A stretch of DNA of 64,000 nucleotides from Syngnathus acus (GCF_901709675.1 NC_051097.1:2592539-2656538); one strand, 5' to 3'. Counted from the stretch's first letter, positions 11,423 to 24,859 are shown. A program made the numbers and translations. The notes: generated from the sequence alone by a model not told the origin.

Positions 11423-12290
11423 TACTCAAAGATTGAGATGCAACAAAAAACTAAAACTTTGAAATAATGAAAATGTCTTGTCTATCGTCTTGTCTATTTA
11501 TAGCAATGAAAACCATATTGATGCCAAGTATGTCAAAGAGGAAATAAATCTTACCACAATTTGTATCATGATATTATTTAGACGTTTTGTCATAACATTT
11601 TGTACACTGCATTGTGGGCTGATAAACATGTTAGCAATTAGGTGGTATTTGATTTTTTTCAGGGTGTTAAGAAGCATGATACACTACTTGGATGAGCTCC
11701 TAAGATATTACAGTCTTGTACATTATTCACGAATAAAAAAACAATTATAAACAGAACTGGGTTCATCTTTAATCATCAATTCACAATCATCACAGTACAC
11801 TGTAATGTTTTAAATGTTTAAATGCTTGAGAACATATACATTGAGGAAGTGTCTGGAAAGCTGCCATTCTCTTCTTTGTGCTTCCCTCAGCTTTTGACTG
11901 ATAATAGCAGTTGAAATAGAACCGCAGTAAACATTGTTTACTCACTTTTGGGAGCAAGAGTCTGCAGCAGCGATAACAAAAAGTGCTGGCAAGTAAACAA
12001 ACAAATATTTATTGTTTGGTTAAAAAAATCAAATAGTGTGCATCAGTTATCTGTGAGTGGACCCCCAAAATATACATGCAGACTGAGGTTCATCACAGGC
12101 ACTTGTCAAATCGCCACTGGAGGTCAGCATTGCATTAAATTGGTCTACAATTGAAAAGTAAACATCGGAGAAGTCTGAAGAAGCCTGGTCAAACTTGAAA
12201 AGTATACAACTTTTAAGAAGATGGAGGATTATTTCCACTACCTCAGCACCAAAGCAATTTCTCTACACCTGATAAAAAGACAATTTGTGC

Positions 12291-12453
12291 TATTCATCCA
12301 TTTTCTGGAAGACTTTTCCTCTTCAGAGCACACAAACTGGAGCCTATCATTATCAGTCAATAATAGGAGTGAGAAATACACTCAAAGCAACTATACACGT
12401 TCACACCTACTGGCAATTTAGAATCTTCAATGCACCACATATTTATGTCTTTG
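12291..12453 (-). mobile_element. truncated, diverged SINE remnant
   Basis: Keeps 'ccattttctgga', 'ggagcctatc' and 'cgttcacacctactggcaattta', which are landmarks of the GGCGGCACGG SINE in reverse orientation. The head half is missing. Confidence 0.5.
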
Positions 12454-13552
12454 GAAAATGAAATATGCAATTATTATTTCTATCTATTAATAATTTCATA
12501 ATTACATTTTAGGGGTAGAATTGAATGATGTACAAATTTAGCAGAGGTGCGCAGCATCACAAGATGTTTAAGGCAAGAAAAAAAAAGGTCAATAACATGG
12601 TATTATATCAACAACATGCCCCTTCAGAAGTGATTGATTAGGTAGTGTGGGATTTCTAAAATTGGCCCTATCTCTGTATACCCTATTAGAAATAAGGGCG
12701 AGAGCAAGTGTGCCATACTGGTTCTCTGATGTCATGCTTTGTCAGTATACTTCTAAAATTAGAGTTGTGACATTACATACCCAAAGCTTGACTGTAAATG
12801 TATTTTTTTGTTGTATAGGTATTTACAATGTATCTTCTTACACAAGTTCCAGTTATAGTCACAATGTACATGCAATGTTAAAGCTGTGAATGTGTTCCCA
12901 TTGACTGCCAGTGTATGCTGTGCTATATATTACTGCGTGTACCAATGCTTTGTCATAGTCTGGTTATCTGCTTGATTGACCTGGAGCAAATTTCCAAGTT
13001 CCTATTAGAGTTGCCTTCATACTATCAAATTATTGGACTTCAATTAAAGAGTTTTTACCTTTTCTGGGGCCAAAAGAGCATGCAATTGCCACACAGAAAG
13101 GCTAAACACGATTACTCTTTCTCTATGGCAACGGTGCAAGTGCTGCAGCAAATCAAAATGCCTTCAAGAATTGCAGGATTCATAGTGCAGAACCAGTCCA
13201 ATTCTGCCTAGTTTTAAAATGGCAGATGTCAGTTAGCCCTGCTCTCACAATGTTGTTACCTTGGCAACTTGCTGCTCCACACTACAGAAACAGGGAAATT
13301 GGCCAGGAACTCGACAGACATCGTTCTACCTCCAGACACAAATTAAGAAAATTATTCTGAAGACAGTTGTCCTTTTTCTTATTATACTAAAATTATTTTG
13401 TTGACTTTACAATTCGGTCAACAGTGAAGTGAATTGAATGACTGCAGCAGCTTACAGAAGTGTTTGTCACAAATGTGCAATGTTTTTTTAATACAGCTTT
13501 TATCTAATTATGCATTCTGATATCCTCAACCAAGTAAAATAAGCAAAATGTG

Positions 13553-13627
13553 GAGAGAGAGAGAGAGAGAGAGACATTGAGAGAGCGACCGAGAGAGAGA
13601 GACCCACAGTGAGCGAAAGAGAGAGGG

Positions 13628-13708
<81 letters not shown>
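13553..13708 (+). repeat. (GA)n microsatellite
   Basis: About 155 bases of mostly GA dinucleotides with a few interruptions up to 13625, then about 80 bases of perfect GA. The ERERER frame here is not a gene. Confidence 0.97.
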
Positions 13709-13710
<2 letters not shown>

Positions 13711-14440
13711 AGTCTTCGAGCCAGCAGCTGGGTCCCAGCTGATGCTAATAAACAGATGTCAGTAGCTATAAATAGGAAATTAGCAAGGTCTGTCTTTAGG
13801 TATGTCTGTTGTATTTTATCTCCAGCATGATTTGAGCTATAATCTCATTGTATGTGAACTTAAAAGAATAATAATTAAATAAAACCCGCAACAATACGTC
13901 GGCAAAATGAAGGCATTTTTATTTTGACCGCTAGAGAGCGGCAACACACAGTTAAACCAACAAACGATAAATTGAGCGCAAGTTAGCTCGTGGTCAATAA
14001 TGTGTGATGTTTCTTCTCCATATTTTAGGTTGAAATGCCTATTTTGAAATCGTTTTCCACAACACTGAGACCCTTTATTAAAATACAATACAATGTGGGG
14101 GATTGTTTCCAGGCTTTATTTCCTCCAACAGACAATGACCTTGTACATTCATAAAGTTCCTTCTGTAAATTATGATTTGCGCATACCCATGACCTCAACC
14201 GAACCCGTATTATCAATGAGCATCAGGGTCGGACCTCACTTGTGTTCTTGTGGCAGAATGAGAACAAGCCAACAGCAAGGTAAAGTCTGTTACAGCAGCA
14301 GAAAATAATACCCAAACAATAAAAATCACCCAAAGTTTGGGTTGTATAGATTTCAGTACAGCTAAATGTCTCCCTCCGACTAAACAAATTAGCTATTCCG
14401 TTGTAAAAAAAAAAAAAACTACACCCAAACATTATAGAAA

Positions 14441-14826
14441 GGCGGCACGGTGGCCTAGTCCGTCAAAAAAAAAAACATACCCAAGCATTGGTTTGCACAT
14501 TCACCTCACAGTTCAGAGGGTGTGGGTTTGATTCCACCTCTGGCCCTCCCTGTGTGGAGTTTGCATGTTCTCCCCGTGCCTGCGTGGGTTTTGCCCAGTA
14601 ACTCCGATCTCCTCCCACATCCCAAAAACATGCATGGTTGGCTGATTGAGCACAAATTGCCCGTAGGTGTGAGTGAGAGTGCGGATGGTTATTCGTCTCT
14701 GTGTGCCCTGCGGTTGGCTGGCAACTAGTTCAGGGTGTTCCCCCTATATTCTGATGACTGCTGGGATAGGCTCCAGCATGCCTGCGACCCTTGTGGGGAA
14801 AAGCAGTACAGAAAATGGATGGATGG
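14441..14826 (+). mobile_element. tRNA-derived SINE (GGCGGCACGG head, ATGGATGG tail), with target-site duplication
   Basis: Starts GGCGGCACGGTGGCCTAGTC, has the blocks GTGTGGAGTTTGCATGTTCT and CAGTTCAGGGTGTTC, and ends AAAATGGATGGATGG. The flanks carry the same AACATTATA (14428-14436 and 14827-14835), a target-site duplication. The head is disturbed by an A-rich insert (14465-14490) that resembles the sequence just upstream (14404-14432). The tail is shared with L2-type LINEs, which presumably supply the reverse transcriptase. Confidence 0.9.
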
Positions 14827-16995
14827 AACATTATAAAAGCAACATTTAGAATGCCACTCCCACACACTCAGTGTTTAAGTCCCTACTGCTCAATTTTAAA
14901 ATGTTATATTAAACAAAAACACATTTCCATAAATCAGTGGTTTCCATTCAGGTAATATATTCAGATTATTCAGTGAAAAACAAACAAAAATATATTTTGC
15001 TTTCATCCTGTGGTGGAAATGTGTCACTTGCTGAAAACAAGACACTCCATCTGCACAGCGGGCAGGATTTAAGGGAATTTCTAAATAGATTGTCTAAATA
15101 TGATCTTGCATAAATCAGTGCTTCCCAATGAGTTCAGATCTGCTAGCAGTACTGTTATGGTAACTTGCTATCTTGACGCTTTCTTTTTTTGTAAATTACT
15201 TTTTCAAATTTGAATGTACTGTATAAGTAAATTGTTGAGCCCATGCAACTGTAGGGCAAATGATACTCATGTGCATGACACACTAAATCAGTAGGAACCA
15301 GTTTACTTTTCAGTTCTGCTTTAAGAAACACTCAGTTGTTAGCTATGCTGGATGTGGGACATTGTTTGCAATGGTTTATTATTTGAGATATTTCCAGTAA
15401 ATGCTGTATGAAGCTTGGGAGAATGGCATCAAAGTATTTTTTTTTGTTCTACCACGAGTCAGAGGCTCTTTGGCAGGTGAAGATAGGCCACATGTAACAT
15501 AGAACGCAGCCATTCTAGAACTTCTGTCTACATAGAAATATTCAGTCTATCATCTGTTGAGATGGTACCACACCTTATACCATGGAACCTTGATTCAGAA
15601 ACTCAGAAACAATGAATGTGAGATTCACAGAAAATAGTGTCCAGTCCAATGTTTCCATTAATTTCCCATGCGTCTGAGCATTCACACAAACCCAATGAGC
15701 ATTTCTTGGACCATGGCGACCTACATCAGACTTGCACATCGTTAAACGTCATGATAATAAATTACATGATGTAGGTATGTTACAAAATGACAAATAGAGG
15801 ATAATGTTGGGTAGAGATTTGTACCATGAATAAAATTAGTGTGAGTTTATAAGAATCGGTTACGGATTAAGGACTTTATGCCAGTTTTTTGTTGTGAATC
15901 GACCCAAAGATCAGTAGATTTGGAGTGGATGGGACAGGCACCCCAATTTTGTTGTTATTCACTATAATTCTAGGATGAGCAACCGGCTAACCCAAATAAT
16001 TCCTCAAAAAATGCTGATAAAAATGAAAAGAATGCAAAAAAGAAAAAACATTGTGTTAAAGATAATTGAGTTTCTTTCTGCTTAATGTCAAGGTCCGATT
16101 TGTGAACATATCAAATTAAAATCCTCCAGTATGGTGAGCTGACTACCGATTGCTCTTGTTTTGGTTCTGAATGTGAAGATGGAATTGAGCTTCTGCTCAG
16201 TGGAGGGCAGCTCTATTCAAATGGGATACAGGGATGGAGGACACTACAAAACCTAAAAAAAAATCCTCAGATATTTGCTTTATCACCTTTAACACAAATC
16301 CTTCAGTATTTAATAAGTTTAAGCAAAACAAAAAATCAAAGTGGCCCTTGTATCTTTCTATTTTTCTCTATGCAGCCTCGAAGGAAACATTTTGGACAAA
16401 CTTGTCCTACAGTTTTCTTGTTTATTTCAAAGCCTTGAGCAGCTGTTAGTGATGTTTGTCAATGAAAAGAACCCCCCAACACCCCCGTCTCTTCAAACAG
16501 CTACAGACACACAAAGAATTTAAAGAGACCGTTTTTCCAAATTAGACGATTTCACTGCATTCATTTCAACTAAATATTCTAAACACATAAACAAGTTTGA
16601 AGAAAAAAAAACATAGTTATAACATTTTGCAGTATAATTCAACTAGCTCTCACAATAAAGTGAATATAGAAACAAATTACAATATTTTACACTCAGTACA
16701 TCCTGGCCAAAATCTCCAGTACATTTCTTTTTGTCTTTTTGTAGATTGTGTGCAATTGTTTGACTGTAGCTAACTAGTACAGAGGGGGATTTTTCTAACC
16801 TAACAAGGGAGATGGATGCTTTGTGTCATTTGGAATTTAGGTTGGGAAAAGGGCAGGAACTGAGTGAACAAATGTTCAACAAACCTGTCATATCCATAAC
16901 AAGCGAGGTTAACACAGACGTGCAAAAGCATACTACTGTATTTGTATTTCACTAAATGTTGTTCAGTTGTCTTAAGAATCAAGTCAATGCTTCAC

Positions 16996-17359
16996 TATAT
17001 TTGTAATATCCATCCATCCATTTTCTATACAGCTTGTCCCCATGGGGGTCGCAAGCGTGCTGGAGCCTATCCCAGCAGTCATCAGGCAGAAGGCGGGGGA
17101 CACCCTGAACCGGTTGCCAACAAATCGCAGGACACACAGAGACGAACCGCACTTGCACTCACACCTACGGGCAATTTTGAGTGCTCAATCGGCCTACCAT
17201 CCATTTCTTTAGGATGTGGGAGGAAATTGGAGGAAACCGGAGAAAATCCACGCGGGCATGGGAAGATCATGCAAACTCCACACAGGGAGGACTGGAGGTT
17301 GAATCGAACCCATACCCTCCAAACTGTGAGGCGGACGTGCTAACCTATATTTGTAATAT
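16996..17359 (-). mobile_element. tRNA-derived SINE, reverse orientation, with perfect 14-bp target-site duplication
   Basis: Body 17010-17345 runs from CCATCCATCCATTTTC to the tRNA-like head 'gcggacgtgctaacc'. The 14-mer TATATTTGTAATAT occurs at 16996-17009 and again at 17346-17359, so both ends are defined to the base. The perfect duplication suggests a younger insertion than most copies here. Confidence 0.93.
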
Positions 17360-18865
17360 GTTTACAGAAAAATTGTTTCTAATTTCCTTACTGTGCAAAA
17401 GCAAAAAAAGTGATGTTTTGAAAAATAAAAAGAACTTCAGTCTTGAATTTTTAAAGTGTTTGGAAGAAAAAAGGTAAGATGATGACTCTTTTAAAATTTG
17501 ACATTAAGCTACACTTTGGTACAAATTTTGCCATTTTGGTAAAAAAAAAAAAGGTCTCTCCAGACATACAGACTTGACTCAACACCTCTTCACTTCTATC
17601 CTGGGGCTGTGCTCTCGGCTTGACCTGATCTACCTCCTCCTCCATCATGAGTTCTAGGCTCCAGACACAAGGCCTGATCCATCTGCCGTCTCGGGCCAAC
17701 GCCAGAGGTGCCTTTTGATTTAATCATGAGCAGTATGCCTCAGTGCCTCTTTGTGTTTGTGTTAACCTGTGTGTAATAGCCCGGCAGTTGACTTGGTGTA
17801 TTTTGATGAGCTCTGCTTACTCATTTGTGGTATTTGTTTGCAACTTTGAAATTACTGGATTTATTTTAAAAGCTATTTTCATGCACACCCTACAGGAATA
17901 GTGTTACTACTCATGTGTAATTTCATTAATTATACAAACAGTGGTGCAGCCAGGAAAAGTCAGATTTTCCAGATAATCTTTTTTCTTACATTTACAATTT
18001 TTTTTTAAATAAAATCATTAGAAAGGGATAATCGTCACCACTTTTTTGAGTACTCAATCATCGACTGACTCACATTTACCCCCCTCAATCAATCACAATT
18101 AAATCAATGGCAAATTTCTATTCTCATGATTTCTAATTTCTAGTTCCTAATTGTGAAATGTAACTGGTACTGGCCACTTTCGTGAGTATTTATACCTTAA
18201 AAATAAGGCTGGTATTGGTACGATATCTGGTATTGGTACCATCCCTAATTGTAAACCATTGTGGAAATACGTACTATATTCTCAGTACTTTATATTTTAT
18301 GTCCAACAACTAGTTGCCATTTTTCCACTGTGGAACTTGAACGATAACTCTCCAATTCTAAAGCGCCTTGGTTTATATGGTTTATATTTGACATTAAGAA
18401 AATTCTTAGTCTTTTTAGTTGTTTGTGGAATGTTATGTTATATTTTTGTGCATTACGTTTGCTTACACCCTGTGCATCTCAAACACCATGTTTAGCTCTT
18501 GCCAGGAGAAACAGAAAATGGTCAAATTAACCAGTGGTAGCTTTAGATGATAAGTGACAGAATCGATGCCGTGACCGTTTGCAAAGCTGGTCACAAATAA
18601 ATAGTAATTCTTAACACATTCCACACCACGGGACAATCTATCAGAATAAGAGTCATCCGATAATCGGGCCTTTTGTTCAGAAGGGGGGAACCAGTCTCAA
18701 ATATGACCTAAGTGTGAACCCTGCTTTGAGAAAACAAGTTGAATACAAAATGCCACAATTTTTTTTTTTTTTTATGAGCCCACTTCAACTATGTCTTCCA
18801 CCCTAAATAAGACTTCTTTGGAATTGGGGCAAACTCTAGACTTTTTTCCCCCCAGTATCAAATAT

Positions 18866-18974
18866 ATCCATCCATCCATCCATCCATCCATCCATCCATC
18901 CATCCATCCATCCATCCATCCATCCATCCATCCATCCATCCATCCATCCATCCATCCATCCATCCATCCATCCA
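18866..18974 (-). repeat. (ATCC)n microsatellite, tail of an L2 LINE
   Basis: About 27 tandem ATCC units, directly followed by the reverse-oriented 3' end of an L2-like LINE. Read on the minus strand it is the element's GGAT-repeat 3' tail. Confidence 0.95.
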
Positions 18975-19180
18975 CCTTCTTCCACTTATCCGGGGTTGGG
19001 TCGCGGGGGCAGCAGCTTTAGGAGGGACTCCCAGACTTCCCTCTCCCCAGCCACTTCATCCAGCTCATCCTGGGGGATCCCAAGACGTTCCCAGGCCAGC
19101 TGAGAGACATAGTCTCTCCAGCGCGTCCTGGGTCGTCCACGAAGTCTCCTACCGGTGCGACATGCCCGGAACACCTCAGA
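18975..19180 (-). mobile_element. 3' end of an L2/CR1-type LINE (reverse transcriptase ORF C-terminus)
   Basis: The minus-strand frame 19174-18986 reads [20 protein letters not shown], then [20 protein letters not shown] and a [12 protein letters not shown] end. This is the familiar C-terminal segment of teleost L2-like ORF2 proteins. Only this 5'-truncated fragment is present; no endonuclease or RT palm is visible, so the copy is inactive. Confidence 0.88.
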
Positions 19181-19368
19181 GTGTTTTTTTTTTAAATTTT
19201 CATTGCGTTCGCCAATGGTTTTGTCATAAGTCTAACTTGTTTTCACCAGCCCTGTGTTGAGGTGTGGTAATTTTGTTTTAATATAGTTTTAATATATTCA
19301 GCGTCAACTATCCAAAGGTATATATACCCATACCCTTGAACATAATGTTAACGTTTGATGAAGTAATA

Positions 19369-19413
19369 ACCAATCACGGCTCAGCTTGAGAAAACCGGTG
19401 AGCCGTGATTGGT
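19369..19413. repeat. perfect 15-bp inverted repeat (hairpin)
   Basis: ACCAATCACGGCTCA at 19369-19383 and its exact reverse complement at 19399-19413, with a 15-nt loop. Both arms carry a CCAAT-type core. Probably part of a degraded dispersed repeat. Confidence 0.85.
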
Positions 19414-19756
19414 CGTACTGAGCAACTGTGATGTAATTTTCAGTCGAGAGCAATGAGAAAATGGCCGCCGCCTAACTTGGATTATGCTGTTAATTCATAT
19501 TCCACAACCCCGCCATTAATTCGAATAGTATGTTCAGACTGGTTGGTCTTCATAATTACTCGTAAATTACTGGACTATTTCCTCACGCTGTTGTTCACTA
19601 AGTTAACTTCACCCCATCTTTGCTTGTGAAAAACTGAAAAGTTAGAAAGTGTTGCAGGCATAAAATGTAAAATGAAAGAATGTTGTATGTAGAATATAAA
19701 TAAATGCACAAAATATGTTCTCTCATGTCAACGTATTTTTTCTTCTTCATATAATT

Positions 19757-19916
19757 GTAGATCTAGTAATTCCTGATTATATTACATGGGCTGCACCTCA
19801 CTGTACAGGATGCTGTCATGTCTCACAATATCATTTTATCCCTTGACAGTCACACTGAATTTATCATGAGTTGTCAAAAAACAGATCACCTGAATTTTTC
19901 AGGTTTATAAAACTTA
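19757..19916 (+). repeat. about 160-bp two-copy duplication, copy 1
   Basis: Starts TAGATCTAGTAATTCCTGAT and shares long near-identical runs with copy 2 at 20641-20805, including 'acatgggctgcacctcactgtacagg' and 'tcaaaaaacagatcacctgaat'. Direct orientation, about 0.9 kb apart, with small indels. No coding role seen. Confidence 0.88.
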
Positions 19917-20186
19917 ATGAAGTCCGTTTGCCGAATCATGAAAATTATGAGAACGAAAGTAAAAGATATGCCAGAAAAGTACGAAGAAATGCCAGAGAGA
20001 GATCGTATGCAGCAAAGAGCTGATGAGGTGGTGGAAGCTGATATAATTTGCCTGTCAGAATTAATTAGGACTAAAATGGTGACGCACGTACACACCATGG
20101 CATTAATTCCAGAATCTCATTTCAGATCTGATTAATTACTTTCTCACGCTTGACGAAGGAAATCAGCAGCAAAACTGAGGGGATTA

Positions 20187-20292
20187 ACACACACACGCAC
20201 ACATGCGCGCGCGCACACACATACGCGCGCACGCACACACACGCTCATGCACATACACACACATGCATATGCGCACGCATGCGCACACGCAG
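20187..20292 (+). repeat. compound (CA)n/(CG)n microsatellite
   Basis: Alternating purine-pyrimidine tract of CA, CG and ATGC units, which could adopt Z-DNA. Confidence 0.92.
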
Positions 20293-20640
20293 GCATAGGA
20301 TCTGAAATAAATTATTCATTTAGTTTGGAACTTTTTCTTTTAAATTGAAAACAAACCAGTGACAGGCGTGGTGTAAATGCTCAAGAAACAAGATGGCCAA
20401 GGATGTTTAAGATAAGAAATGGTAAGATGCCGGATAACCTGCTACTATTGACTCAGGCTATTGCCAGTAAGCAAGCGGGGAATTTGTTGTAACATTTGCA
20501 GTGCATGACAATACACTAAAAAATACAAATTATTGCACAACATTGAATATAGGTTGAAAAGGATTTTCAAATCATTGTATTTTGTTTTTATTTACATTTT
20601 ACACAATTTCCCAACTTCAACCGAATCCGGTTTGTATAAT

Positions 20641-20805
20641 CGTAGATCTAGTAATTGCTGATTATATTACATGGGCTGCACCTCACTGTACAGGTCATGT
20701 CTCACAATATGACAAAATCATTTTATCCCTTGACAGTCACACTGAATTTACCATGAGATGTCAAAAAACAGATCACCTGAATGTTTCGGGCTTATAAAAC
20801 TTAAA
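20641..20805 (+). repeat. about 160-bp two-copy duplication, copy 2
   Basis: Direct-orientation partner of 19757-19916. It starts TAGATCTAGTAATTGCTGAT and carries an extra 'gacaaa' relative to copy 1. Confidence 0.88.
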
Positions 20806-22534
20806 AGGTTATCCCTCACTTGCCAAAATCCACACCTTCAGAAACAGAAAATAGTTTAAATCAATAAAAGTGACTTCATACGACACATCTAGTGCTACAA
20901 GCAGCTCTGCCTCCTCCACAAGCCAAAAAGACGATTTGCAACAAGTCGATGTCACTGTCTAAATGTCCTTGTAGAGTAGGAAAGTTGACAAGTTGAGTAG
21001 GGGTGTCAAAACTGCAGTCGATCATTTGAATCAGGTTTGCTGGAGGAGGTAAACATCTGAAATATGCAGTTGAGTTGGAAATCCCGGTCCTAAACCAAAA
21101 TAATATATTTCTCCTTAATTTTCTTTAAATGATGTTAAATTTTAATACATTCAATTAAAAAAATCATTCACCCCAAAAATGCAATAATACAAATACAGAT
21201 AATAAGGGGGGGGGGCAGATTTCTTCATGCAAATCTCTACAGATGGCCTTTGGATCATTTCTTAGCTAGCTAGCCAGGCAAGCAGAACCTCTCGCCTGTT
21301 CACAACCTCAAACCTTATTGTTTGTCTAGCATTCTTCCATTTGTCCCATTTTCTACTCCACTCTGATGAAAGATGATTTGGAAGGGCTCATGTTAGATCT
21401 TCTTCCAATATTTTATGAAAGTGATAGACTCAAAAAACAAGCTGGATCTTGGAAAATGCGCTTGGCAAAGAACTAGTTATGGTGCTCATAGAGTCCTCCC
21501 ACCATCTGCTTTGGACACCATGTTTGTACATATAGTATTGGCCCACTTGCTTTCCTCCTGTGCTTCTGCTTGAATCTCATCGAGAACAAGTTGATAGTTC
21601 TTTCTCCCATGGGCTGTCATAATTTGGGAAATGTGCCCAGTCCTGCCTACCACTATGTACTGTTTGTTTTCTTTCCTTTAAGCAAAAATAATCAAATGGA
21701 ACTCTCAAATGAATTAGTGAGACTCAAAGCAGGGATTTTCTTTTGTCTGCCTTGAACACCCCCTTGGCAGCCTGACAAGAACAAACAAGACATTCTTGAA
21801 TCACTCCGCGAAATTGGGAAATCAATTACACAATTGGATACATTTAAGTCTGAGTCCTCAGGATGCGAGAATATGGCATATGGTCATTAGTTTTGATTTT
21901 TCTAGATACGTATTGTATACACAAATTACTATATCTTAGTTGTTTTGGTTGGGAGGAACTCATGCATGCCAACACTGTCTACTTAGAAATTGTGAAGATT
22001 TCAGAGTAGCACTGTCATTGTTGAAATCTTAACTAAATCGTCTTTTATATACATTTACAATAAAAAAATAAATATATATTTTCACCACTCTCACAATCCC
22101 ATCCATCTAAAATTGAAACAAGTCATATGATGTTGTTCTCTGAGTTTTCCAAAAAGTCAAAACTGACCTAAAATTCAGTCTGGTTAAACAAAAATGGGCA
22201 AAATGCTTTAACTAACAAATGTTTTCAAATTTCCCAACGCAAAGACCTTCGCAACCAGTAGAATGAGTTGGTAAGACTGATATGAGCATGCAATTAAAAA
22301 CTAAAACAGACATTTACAGTAGAAATTGCAAAAACCCAAACAAAGAAAGGGAAAGTCATCCGCAAATAAGACCGTCCGTCACTCCCAAATTTGAACAGTG
22401 ATGTCAGTGCAGGTTTTCTGCACCCTCTCCTTACTTTGTCCACTCAAAGTCAACTTCACACTGCTTGAGTCAAGTCAAACATATTGATGTTTTAAACTTT
22501 AAAGTGCAGTTTAGTTCTTTGAATGATTTTTCAG

Positions 22535-22619
22535 GTTTGTTCAGAGTAGTCTCCATGGTGACGTGTCATTTGAGTATGCAGCAATGGGTCCTCTCCCTTT
22601 CTTCCTGTTGCTTCAGACA
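22535..22619 (+). other. exon-like open stretch, unassigned
   Basis: Flanked by acceptor TGATTTTTCAG and donor GTAAGA. One frame is open throughout and reads FVQSSLHGDVSFEYAAMGPL then PFFLLLQT. I recognise no family, and 85 nt of open frame can occur by chance. Could be an exon of an unannotated gene or noise. Confidence 0.2.
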
Positions 22620-23917
22620 GTAAGATGACTTTCACACATCAGTCAAATAGAATCTGAAGGACCACATACAATCCATTACCATGGTGTTTGGCATTAACCA
22701 TCCGTGAAAATGGATTCTGAAAACTGCATGCATGCCACATTGTGACCTTGTGACCTCGCAACTGTCATCCCTGGAAATGAATAAGATTCAAATCTGAATT
22801 GCATTCTATTTTACAAAACTTGTGGACATGACGGTTAAGATGTGACAGAAAATATGATCCCACTGTAGCATAACACCAAACAATGGCTGTTCAGCAAAAT
22901 GACATTCCTGATGGTAGTGAGGATATAAATAATATGGCTATATGCACTTTTGGGAAACACAAAGAGGCTTAACATTAGGCGGTGAAAATAGAAAAGTGAG
23001 TGGGTGGCACAAACAGAACCTGTGGGTATAAATTTTTTTTTTTCTGTGGAGAGAAGAGCAGACTGAACAAGAGAAATGAAACTGGATAGGCAAAGAAAAA
23101 AGCAATCATACTAGGTTTTTTTCAATCGCTAACAAGAGCTTACCCATACTTTGGATATTTTTTAACCCTAACACTTAACACAAACTTACACCTACAAAAC
23201 ACAATTGGCCAAATGGATAATTTTCTTCTCAAAAACATATCTTGTTAAATATATACTAAAGGTATATTTCAAAATACAACACAAATTTCTCTGCACACAT
23301 TTCCTTTACCAAAACACAAGAAATCTGATTCAAAATGAAATTATTCTATCAAAGAATAACACTTATTTCCATTTTACAAGGTACATGTTGTCAATGAAAG
23401 TACACCAGGTTTCAAAATACTGGCTATTGATGACATTACGAAAACTGCATAGACTTTTATGTTTCAGTTTCATACAGGTATTTGCATGCAAAACATGCAA
23501 TCCACCATTTTTACATTAAATTTCTTGGTTGGGAACTATATATCCACATCTAATGTTCACATTCAAAAGCATTCCAGTCAAAAGCAAATCATTTTTTTTC
23601 TTTACTGTTTACTACAGAAGGTACAGTAGAAATGCTAAATACTAAATGTTTACAAAAGAACAGAAAAAGTTTTACAGTATTGCTTACAGTTAACAAAATA
23701 TTCGTGCATTCTGAACAAAAAAAACAGCAAAAAGCCGAGATAAGCCCAGATGTCTTTTTCTGTTTCTGTTCCCAAAATAACACTCCTCAAAGTCCTCCTT
23801 TTACGTAACCCCTGCCACCGAGTCTAAGCCACACTGGGATCAGTAATTTATCAGCTGTGTGTTAATTATTCAATTGTTTTGTTATTATCAGCTGAGATAT
23901 ACATATAGCCTTTGAAC

Positions 23918-24123
23918 TAGTGATGGGAAAATGAAGCTTCATGAACCAGTTGTTATATTCTTCGGCTCCTCTAGATAGCAATGTTGGTTTAAAGTGAGGG
24001 TTTTAAGAAATGGCAAGTCGGTGGGCTTTCAGCTCTTCGGTCAACAGAGAGTGCCATCTATAGGCCAAAGTAAACAACAACAGGTTCATGAATCATCTTG
24101 AAGCTTCATTTGCTCATCATTAC
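23918..24123. mobile_element. MITE with TAGTGATG inverted ends, copy 2
   Basis: Begins TAGTGATGGGAAAATGAAGCTT followed by CATGAACC, and ends GGTTCATGAATCATCTTGAAGCTTCATTTGCTCATCATTA, an imperfect inverted match. About 205 bp, non-coding. Related to 7855-7980. Confidence 0.72.
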
Positions 24124-24566
24124 TTTGAATTGATATAATTGCAGAAGCAGATGTTTTTTATACTGTGTCTGATGTTTGGAATATTGTTTTAACTATTGTG
24201 GGATGTTGTGTGTTAACATTCGTAAATAATACAAAAACAATCCATAATTTTGTTGGGGGTATTGTTAAGGAAATGTGTTGTCTGTTAAATAAATGTGTTT
24301 GACTGCATATTGTGTGGAAATTACATGAAATGTGTGAATGGTATGGCCACAAAATACCAATGCTGTGCTAACTGTGTTTAGAGTTTCGAAAATGTGACAA
24401 CTGTTTGGACAAATACTTGTTAGCGACTGAAAAAGATTGTAATATTGAAATGATCATCACTACATTTCATTTCTCTCTCTGTCTCCCTCTCATGTGTGAT
24501 GTGTTTTCACAAAATCATAAACAGATTATGTACATAAAATTTTTTATATTGTATATGTGGTTCATG

Positions 24567-24859
24567 CATGTATGGTAAATGGACTGCATTTATCTCGCAC
24601 TTTTTCTTTTTTAATCTACACCACATGGTGCCCAAAGCACTTTCCAATGCCTCACATTCACCCATTCACACACACATTCATACACCAATGGGAGGCTGCT
24701 GCCATGCAAGGCACTGCCAGGTCCACACTGGGAGCAAATTGGGGTTCAGTGTCTTGCTCAAGGACACTTCGACATGGTCACCAGGGTTGCGGATCGATCC
24801 CACAACCTAAGAGTGGAGAGAGGTGAGCACAATACCACTGAGCCACACCGCCCATGTAT
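24567..24859 (-). mobile_element. second SINE-like repeat family (GTAAATGGACTGCATT...), with 7-bp target-site duplication
   Basis: Body about 24574-24852. Landmarks are GTAAATGGACTGCATTTATC, CAAAGCACTTTCCAATGCCT, TTGCTCAAGGACACTTCGAC and an end 'ccactgagccacaccgccc'. Its reverse complement has B-box-like and A-box-like tRNA motifs, so the element runs on the minus strand. CATGTAT flanks both ends (24567-24573, 24853-24859). Common in teleost genomes. Confidence 0.82.

Noticed and set aside
13609-13830. ORF of Glu-Arg repeats
   Set aside because: Pure translation of the (GA)n microsatellite; no unique protein sequence.
18772-18975. ORFs of DGWM or HPSI repeats
   Set aside because: Translations of the ATCC microsatellite tail of an L2 element in both strands.
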